Shown here: positions 5,973-10,352 of the stretch, piece after piece
How the letters are laid out: every line of letters starts with the position of its first letter
Position numbering within the stretch: position 1 is the stretch's first letter
Assembly (NCBI GenBank): GCA_025927515.1
Contig: JAICLG010000100.1
Location: 1-10,352 of the forward strand
Length of the DNA stretch: 10,352 nucleotides
Origin: Hyphomicrobium sp.
Lineage (GTDB): Bacteria > Pseudomonadota > Alphaproteobacteria > Rhizobiales > Hyphomicrobiaceae
Direction: 5' to 3'
Position numbers and translations under genes: made by a program
Notes under the pieces: model-generated
What the model saw: the letters and a program-made list of their open reading frames with translations, nothing else
Databases searched by the model: none
Told to the model about the DNA's origin: nothing

Positions 5973-6253
5973 TGCCATTCGTTTTTGCTGTCTTGCGTCT
6001 CACACGAGGAATTACCCGCTCAGACACGTCAAACGGGCAGGCGTGGTGGCATGAGCGACGCGCCTGGTCCTTAAGCATTGACGCTGCGGTCAAGCGCAAT
6101 GCACGGAGATTCGTTCAGATCTGTTGCGTTTACTGGATTGCGGCGCGATCGTTTTATATCCTCAACCCGGCATCGGTCGCGGCATTCCAGTGCTCGGATC
6201 AATACTTGGTGCCCGCTCCAGTGCTTAACTCCAGAAAATAAGACGCAACGACA
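5973..6253. other. 281-bp gene-free stretch between tRNA-Gly and the LysR gene
   Basis: No open frame here looks like a protein, and no copy of the tRNA 3' end that would mark an attachment site was found in the window. A TTATATC stretch at 6154-6160 could be a -10 for the downstream LysR gene, but no -35 is properly spaced. I see no strong terminator or repeat. Confidence 0.5.
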
Positions 6254-7096
6254 ATGGACATTAATGCTGCGCGGACATTTCTCGAAATCGTCAAGACCGG
6301 AAGCTTTGCCAACGCGTCGGTCAGCCTCCGCATAACGCAGACCGCCGTCAGCGCTCGCATCCGCGTGCTGGAGCAGGAACTGGGGCAAGCGCTCTTTATA
6401 CGTCATAAAACAGGCGTGCAGTTGACGTTCGCCGGCGAGCAATTCCAGAAGTTTGCAATGGGCCTCGTCCGGCTCTCGGAACAAGCCATCCGTTCGATCG
6501 CGCTTCCAAAGGGACGAGAAGTCGTCGTCGCGATCGGCGCGGAACTCAGCATTTCGAGCCCCTTGATTCCGGAATGGCTGAAGTGGATGCATCGGCACTG
6601 CCCGGAATTTGCACTCTCGGCGCGTATAGACAGTGCCGACCGTCTGATCGAACAGGTTCAAGACGGAACGCTGGACGTTGCAATTCTGTATGGAGCGCCT
6701 CGCCGGACGGGACTGGTCGCCGAGCTGCTATTCGAGGAAAAACTCGTATTGGTGCGCAGCAACATAGAGGGTGGGTCAGACAACCATATGCTGATCGACT
6801 GGGGGGATGATTTCGCGCAAGCATTTCGCGCCGCGTTTCCCGTTCCGGCGACTCCGCCAATTGAAATTAGTTACGGACCGCTGGCGCTCGACTTCATTCT
6901 TGCGGTCGGCGGAAGTGGGTATTTTCGTCGCGGATTTATCCAGCCCTTTCTTGAGGATGGCCGCCTCGCCCTTGTGTCAAATAGTCCGGAGTTTTCATAC
7001 TCCGCATACGCCGTCCATTCGATGAAAGCGGACGAAGGAGTTATTGCTCGTATTCGCGAGGGTTTAAGGGCTGCGACTCAAGCGATCGCGTTTTGA
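6254..7096 (+). CDS. LysR-family transcriptional regulator, probable regulator of the downstream efflux operon
   Basis: The protein has 280 residues, slightly shorter than the usual 290-310. It opens with the classic LysR N-terminus MDINAARTFLEIVKTGSFANAS. The helix-turn-helix spans about residues 17-48 (SFANASVSLRITQTAVSARI followed by RVLEQELGQALF). A linker helix and a periplasmic-binding-like effector domain follow from about residue 88 to the end, including the typical DVAILYGAP (residue about 140) and LVRSN strands. No clear Shine-Dalgarno precedes the ATG. It lies 150 bp upstream of, and on the same strand as, an AaeXAB-like pump. In E. coli the LysR protein AaeR controls that pump, so control of this operon by an aromatic acid effector is the natural inference. 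The co-directional arrangement differs from the more common divergent one. Confidence 0.93.
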   Translation: MDINAARTFLEIVKTGSFANASVSLRITQTAVSARIRVLEQELGQALFIRHKTGVQLTFAGEQFQKFAMGLVRLSEQAIRSIALPKGREVVVAIGAELSISSPLIPEWLKWMHRHCPEFALSARIDSADRLIEQVQDGTLDVAILYGAPRRTGLVAELLFEEKLVLVRSNIEGGSDNHMLIDWGDDFAQAFRAAFPVPATPPIEISYGPLALDFILAVGGSGYFRRGFIQPFLEDGRLALVSNSPEFSYSAYAVHSMKADEGVIARIREGLRAATQAIAF

Positions 7097-7103
7097 GATA
7101 AAA

Positions 7104-7128
7104 AATTTTGCTGAAACCTAGCAATATT
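7104..7128. promoter_or_regulatory. AT-rich inverted repeat, candidate LysR-type operator (or lysR 3' hairpin)
   Basis: AATTTTGCT (7104-7112) and AGCAATATT (7120-7128) are complementary at 8 of 9 positions around a 7-nt spacer. This is the size and form of a LysR-type recognition dyad, and it contains off-centre T-N11-A spacings (T7108/A7120, T7112/A7124). TATTAT (7125-7130) overlaps its right arm and could be a -10. A TTTTT run at 7132-7136 makes weak termination of the lysR transcript an alternative. It begins 7 bp after the lysR stop and about 120 bp before the pump operon. Confidence 0.45.
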
Positions 7129-7246
7129 ATGTTTTTGCAGCTGCGAGAACTTTGTGCGACCACGCCTACGACCCCCACGGCATAGTCCTGCGTTTCAAGC
7201 CGCTCCTCTGCCGTGACGCGTCTCCGGTCGCGAGGTTCATTCACCC

Positions 7247-9316
7247 ATGCCGACATCAAGCCCAGCACGTAGCTGGCGAGAACGCCCATTCCTGTTCGAC
7301 AACCAGAAACTTATGTTTTCGCTTAGCAGCTATATTGCTTGCGTAATCACGCTTGGAATTGCGTTTGCTGCGTCGCTGCCTCGGCCCTGGTGGGCAATTC
7401 TGACTGTGTATGTGACGGCGCAACCGATGTCGGGCGCCCTTCGCCCAAAGGCTACGTATCGGCTCATTGGAATTTTGCTTGGAGCAACCGTCGCTGTGAT
7501 GGTTGTTCCCAATCTTCAAAACTCCCCTGAACTGCTCATACTCTGCATGGCGGTATGGACGGGCATATGCATTTATTTGGCGGTTCTGGATCGGACGCCG
7601 CGGGCATACCTCTTCCAGATGGCAGGCTTCAGCGCTGCCGTCATCTGCTTTCCCTACCTCGACGATCCGGGAGGCATTTTCACGGTTGCGATATCGCGTG
7701 TCGAAGAAATGACGGTCGCCATTTTAAGCGTCACGGTCATCCATTCATTGCTTCAGCCGTGGAATGCCAAACCCGCCATCCTCGAACGCGTGCATACATT
7801 TCTCAACGATGCCCTTGAGTGGTGCGACGGAGCGCTCGATTCCCGCTATCGAAATTTGAACTTTGACGTTCGTCAGCAATTGGCTGCCGACGTCACCGAG
7901 GTCGGAATCCTCGCGATCCATCTTCCCTTCGACACGACTAATGGGGTTAAAACAAGCTCCTTGGTCTACGCTCTTCAGCGGCGTCTTGCTTCTATGATTC
8001 CGCTCGCGTCAGCGGCCGCACAGCGCCTGGATATGCTCGGGGGGGCCGAAAACCTTCCGTCCGACATCCAGACATTTATCACGCAGCTCAGAGGTTGGCT
8101 TGCCGGACGCGAGATGCAGAGCATCGACGAGGAAGCTGCGGAAGGGGAACAGCTCGTCGAAAGAGCGCGGGAGCTGTCTCGGAACTATAGCGAACAATCC
8201 GATTGGAGCCCGTTGATCTGCGCCAGCCTCACTGAACGTATTTCGGAATTGGTCGAAGCGGTTCGCGACGCTCGAATTCTTGTTGGCACACTTGGCGGTG
8301 ATAGCGAGATACGCGCCGAATTGCATCTCGACGAGAAACCGCTCCCGATCTCGCGGAATATGGACATGGCCGCGCTGGCCGGTGCAGCGACGGGCGTCGC
8401 GGTTATACTTTATTGTGTCGTCTGGATAATGCTTGATTGGCCGTCTGGTTCGGCGACCGCGGCCTTCGCGGCACTGATCACATGCTCGTTCGCGATGCAG
8501 GAAGATCCTGCACCAGTGATTCGCCGTTATCTTTTTGCGACGCTCATCACGTTCCCCATCGCCGCCATTTACATGTTCGTCCTGCTTCCCCGCGTCGATG
8601 GGTACGCAATGCTCTCCGTTGCTCTTGCTCCGGCGCTGATCGGTATCGGCTACATTCAAGCCGATCCAGCCCGGTCGAGTGCAGCGCTTCCAATGTTTTC
8701 GTGCCTGATCGTCGGCCTCGGTTTCCTCGCGACGTTCGAGCCGGATTTCGAAGTTTTCGTCAACACAGGACTTGCGCAGGTCATGGGTATTGTCATCACC
8801 ATCGCCGTCACGCGCTTATTCCGTTCGGTTGCGGTAGACTGGGGCGTACGGCGTTTGATTCGAGAGCAGTGGTACGAGCTGGAAAACCTTGCAAGGTCTC
8901 GCGGCGAACTTGACGTTGGTCGCTGGACGGCGCTTGCCCTTGATCGGCTCGGGCAAATCGCCCGCCGCTTGGCAATGGTAGATCAGAGCGATGCACTGCA
9001 TGCAGCCGACGGGCTGGCCGATCTACGATTGGGCCGCAATATCCTCCATCTGCGGCGAGCGGCCGAAGTTGCGAGTGGAAGTACGTCCGACGCGATCGAC
9101 AAGCTGCTCACGTCAGTCGCCGATCTTTTTCGCAGGCGGCGGCGAAAAGGGGTGTCGCTTCCCGCAGGTCCATCGGTTCTGCGCGCCCTCGATGCCGCCA
9201 TTTCAGCGGTCCGCACGATCGAGCATGAGGGGCGCCGTCATCAGGCCCTCCTGGCCGCCGTCGGTATGCGATGCAATCTTTTTCCCGCCGCAAGGGACCC
9301 TAAGGTGATAGCATGA
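7247..9316 (+). CDS. FUSC-family inner-membrane efflux transporter (AaeB/FusC-like)
   Basis: The protein has 689 residues, close to E. coli AaeB (about 655). The ATG at 7247 has a weak GAGG at 7232-7235. An alternative ATG at 7313 would remove the pre-membrane segment FLFDNQKLMFSL normally kept in the family. The architecture is duplicated. A first membrane bundle (about 24-170) contains the FUSC signature PRPWWAILTVYVTAQPMSGAL and RPKATYRLIGILLGA (45-80). A cytoplasmic helical region (about 171-370) follows. The second membrane bundle (about 372-525) includes PSGSATAAFAALITCSFAMQ, and a cytoplasmic C-terminal helical domain ends the protein. Known members export aromatic carboxylic acids or fusaric acid together with an HlyD-type adaptor. 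The next two genes supply the small DUF1656 protein and that adaptor, and the stop overlaps the next start as ATGA. The actual substrate is not readable. Confidence 0.93.
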   Translation: MPTSSPARSWRERPFLFDNQKLMFSLSSYIACVITLGIAFAASLPRPWWAILTVYVTAQPMSGALRPKATYRLIGILLGATVAVMVVPNLQNSPELLILCMAVWTGICIYLAVLDRTPRAYLFQMAGFSAAVICFPYLDDPGGIFTVAISRVEEMTVAILSVTVIHSLLQPWNAKPAILERVHTFLNDALEWCDGALDSRYRNLNFDVRQQLAADVTEVGILAIHLPFDTTNGVKTSSLVYALQRRLASMIPLASAAAQRLDMLGGAENLPSDIQTFITQLRGWLAGREMQSIDEEAAEGEQLVERARELSRNYSEQSDWSPLICASLTERISELVEAVRDARILVGTLGGDSEIRAELHLDEKPLPISRNMDMAALAGAATGVAVILYCVVWIMLDWPSGSATAAFAALITCSFAMQEDPAPVIRRYLFATLITFPIAAIYMFVLLPRVDGYAMLSVALAPALIGIGYIQADPARSSAALPMFSCLIVGLGFLATFEPDFEVFVNTGLAQVMGIVITIAVTRLFRSVAVDWGVRRLIREQWYELENLARSRGELDVGRWTALALDRLGQIARRLAMVDQSDALHAADGLADLRLGRNILHLRRAAEVASGSTSDAIDKLLTSVADLFRRRRRKGVSLPAGPSVLRALDAAISAVRTIEHEGRRHQALLAAVGMRCNLFPAARDPKVIA

Positions 9317-9543
9317 TAGATGAAGTTCAAATATTTGGCGTTTACGTACCTGCCGCGTTGGTTTGGGCGGTCATTGCCGCTTTTATCGCTTACTTGACGC
9401 GACCGTATGTTCATCGGTTGCCGTTGCAGCGATTCAATTGGCATCCCGGTCTTCTGGATCTTGCGCTTTTCGCCCTGTTCTGGTGGGGCCTTGCGTCGCT
9501 CGCTGACGCCCACATGTTGCCAGCGGAAATGCCAGTGCGATGA
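9313..9543 (+). CDS. DUF1656 small inner-membrane protein (AaeX-like)
   Basis: The protein has 76 residues; E. coli AaeX has 67. The ATG overlaps the transporter stop (ATGA), and AAGGTG at 9302-9307 is the ribosome binding site. It starts with the family pattern (I)DEVQIFGVYVPAAL. Two hydrophobic segments lie at about residues 9-29 and 46-64, joined by a basic-aromatic linker (RPYVHRLPLQRFNWHP). The family accompanies FUSC and HlyD proteins in aromatic-acid efflux operons, and its function is not established. Its stop overlaps the adaptor start as another ATGA, so all three pump parts are translationally coupled and probably made in fixed proportion. Confidence 0.9.
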   Translation: MIDEVQIFGVYVPAALVWAVIAAFIAYLTRPYVHRLPLQRFNWHPGLLDLALFALFWWGLASLADAHMLPAEMPVR

Positions 9544-10352
9544 AGTCCGCGGCATGGGTTCGAACACTGGGGACGCTTTTCCTGGTAGCTGTCATCCTGC
9601 TTGCGATGCAGCTCCTTTGGCAGCGGTATCAAGTCCAGCCCATCACACGTGACGGAAAAGTTCGCGCCGATATCGTCCATGTCGCGACCGACGTTGCCGG
9701 ACTTATTACGGAGGTCCTCGTCCACGACAACGAATTTGTCCGCAAGGGAGCGGTGCTCGTGGTCATGGATAAGCCGCGCTACCAGCTCGCACTTCAGCAG
9801 GCCGAAGCCGAGGTTGCGAGTCAGCAAGCCGTTCTGGCGCAGGCCGAGCGCGAAGATCGGCGCAACCACGCCATGTCGAATCTCGTCTCGACGGAGAACG
9901 TCGAGCGGGGCCATGCGCGTGTCGAGGAATTGAAGGCGGCGCTGGCGAAGGCGATTGCCGCAAGGGATCTGGCCAAACTCAACCTCGAACGTACGGCGGT
10001 GCGTGCCCCGGTCGACGGTTACATCTCCAACATGACCCTGCAGGCCGGCATTTATTTGCAGCGCGGCGCAACGGTCTCAGCGCTCGTCTACAAGCAGTCG
10101 ACGCGCATCGAAGGGTATTTCGAGGAAACAAAGATACCGGCGATTCATATTGGTGATCCGGTCATCGCCCATATCATGGGTGTCGCCAATCCGATTCGCG
10201 GTCACGTCGAGAGCATTTCTGCGGGCGTTGCCGATCGTGAGCGGAGCGACGATGGGCCGGCCCTGGCAAACGTCAACCCGTCCTTTACTTGGGTGCGTCT
10301 TGCGCAACGCATTCCGGTACGAATCGCGATAGATGCGGTACCAGAAGGTGTG
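9540..10352 (+). CDS. HlyD/AaeA-type periplasmic adaptor of the efflux pump (3' end outside window)
   Basis: The frame from the ATG at 9540 stays open to the last base, giving 271 residues without a stop. AaeA has about 310, so only a short C-terminus is missing. A single membrane anchor covers about residues 6-27. The first half of the lipoyl-like domain is DVAGLITEVLVHDNEFVRKG (51-70). A coiled-coil hairpin runs from about 78 to 148, rich in Ala, Glu and Gln. The second lipoyl half is RTAVRAPVDGYISNMTLQAG (151-170). A beta-barrel domain follows, with GYFEETKIPAIHIGDPV and the AaeA-like NPSFTWVRLAQRIPVRI near the edge. It would link the FUSC protein to the outer membrane or periplasm. The start overlaps the DUF1656 stop (ATGA); the ribosome binding site is weak, consistent with coupling. 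Confidence 0.93.
   Translation, partial: MKSAAWVRTLGTLFLVAVILLAMQLLWQRYQVQPITRDGKVRADIVHVATDVAGLITEVLVHDNEFVRKGAVLVVMDKPRYQLALQQAEAEVASQQAVLAQAEREDRRNHAMSNLVSTENVERGHARVEELKAALAKAIAARDLAKLNLERTAVRAPVDGYISNMTLQAGIYLQRGATVSALVYKQSTRIEGYFEETKIPAIHIGDPVIAHIMGVANPIRGHVESISAGVADRERSDDGPALANVNPSFTWVRLAQRIPVRIAIDAVPEGV

Noticed and set aside
5875..6099. Small minus-strand protein containing MGIEPTYSAWKAAALPLSYTR
   Set aside because: This is the antisense translation of the tRNA-Gly gene, a string that turns up as spurious hypothetical proteins in automated annotation. The plus-strand frame 5817-6074 also just reads through the tRNA.
6071..6661. 196-codon minus-strand frame over the start of the LysR gene
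   Set aside because: It overlaps a clear LysR helix-turn-helix on the plus strand and has no recognisable domain of its own.
1..10352. CRISPR arrays, tandem repeats, insertion sequences, toxin-antitoxin or phage defence genes
   Set aside because: Scanned by eye; no regularly spaced repeats, transposase motifs or terminal inverted repeats were seen. Short repeats below hand-scan sensitivity could be missed.

Overview
The window looks like chromosomal DNA of a GC-rich alphaproteobacterium, probably of the Hyphomicrobiales/Rhizobiales type. The support is GC-rich codon use, the form of the tRNA-Gly(UCC), an NsrR/group III truncated haemoglobin pair, and an Aae-like efflux operon with this gene order. 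The genus cannot be fixed from the sequence. No IS element, integrase, CRISPR array or rRNA was seen.

Region 1 (2-3377, + strand) is a tight three-gene envelope operon. It holds the C-terminal 544 residues of a TonB-dependent outer-membrane receptor, a secreted Asp-box (BNR/sialidase-like) beta-propeller, and a secreted thioredoxin-fold protein. The receptor and propeller genes are 2 bp apart, and the propeller and thioredoxin genes overlap by 4 bp (ATGA). The propeller's predicted mature N-terminus is a His-rich stretch beginning with His, and it has a Cys-Glu-Cys-Cys motif. The thioredoxin has an unusual Thr-Cys-Gly-Asn-Cys active site. Together they suggest uptake and periplasmic handling of a metal (copper is the first guess) or metal chelate. 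This is the least described system in the window. A small GlsB/YeaQ-type membrane protein follows at 3505-3771.

Region 2 (3853-5787) is a divergent nitric-oxide/nitro-stress module. On the minus strand nsrR (Rrf2 family, three Fe-S cysteines) is followed after 19 bp by a nitronate monooxygenase gene. On the plus strand lies a group III truncated haemoglobin. Between them a 31-bp interrupted palindrome (5326-5356) closely matches known NsrR operators and overlaps candidate -10 elements of both promoters, so NsrR probably represses both arms and itself.

Region 3 is a complete tRNA-Gly(UCC) at 5899-5972 with encoded CCA, followed by about 280 bp without a gene.

Region 4 (6254-10352, + strand) is a LysR regulator, a 150-bp gap with an AT-rich inverted repeat, and then an AaeXAB-like efflux operon: a FUSC-family inner-membrane transporter, a DUF1656 small membrane protein and an HlyD/AaeA-type periplasmic adaptor that runs off the window end. 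The three pump genes are joined by two ATGA overlaps. The likely role is export of aromatic carboxylic acids or similar organic acids under LysR control.
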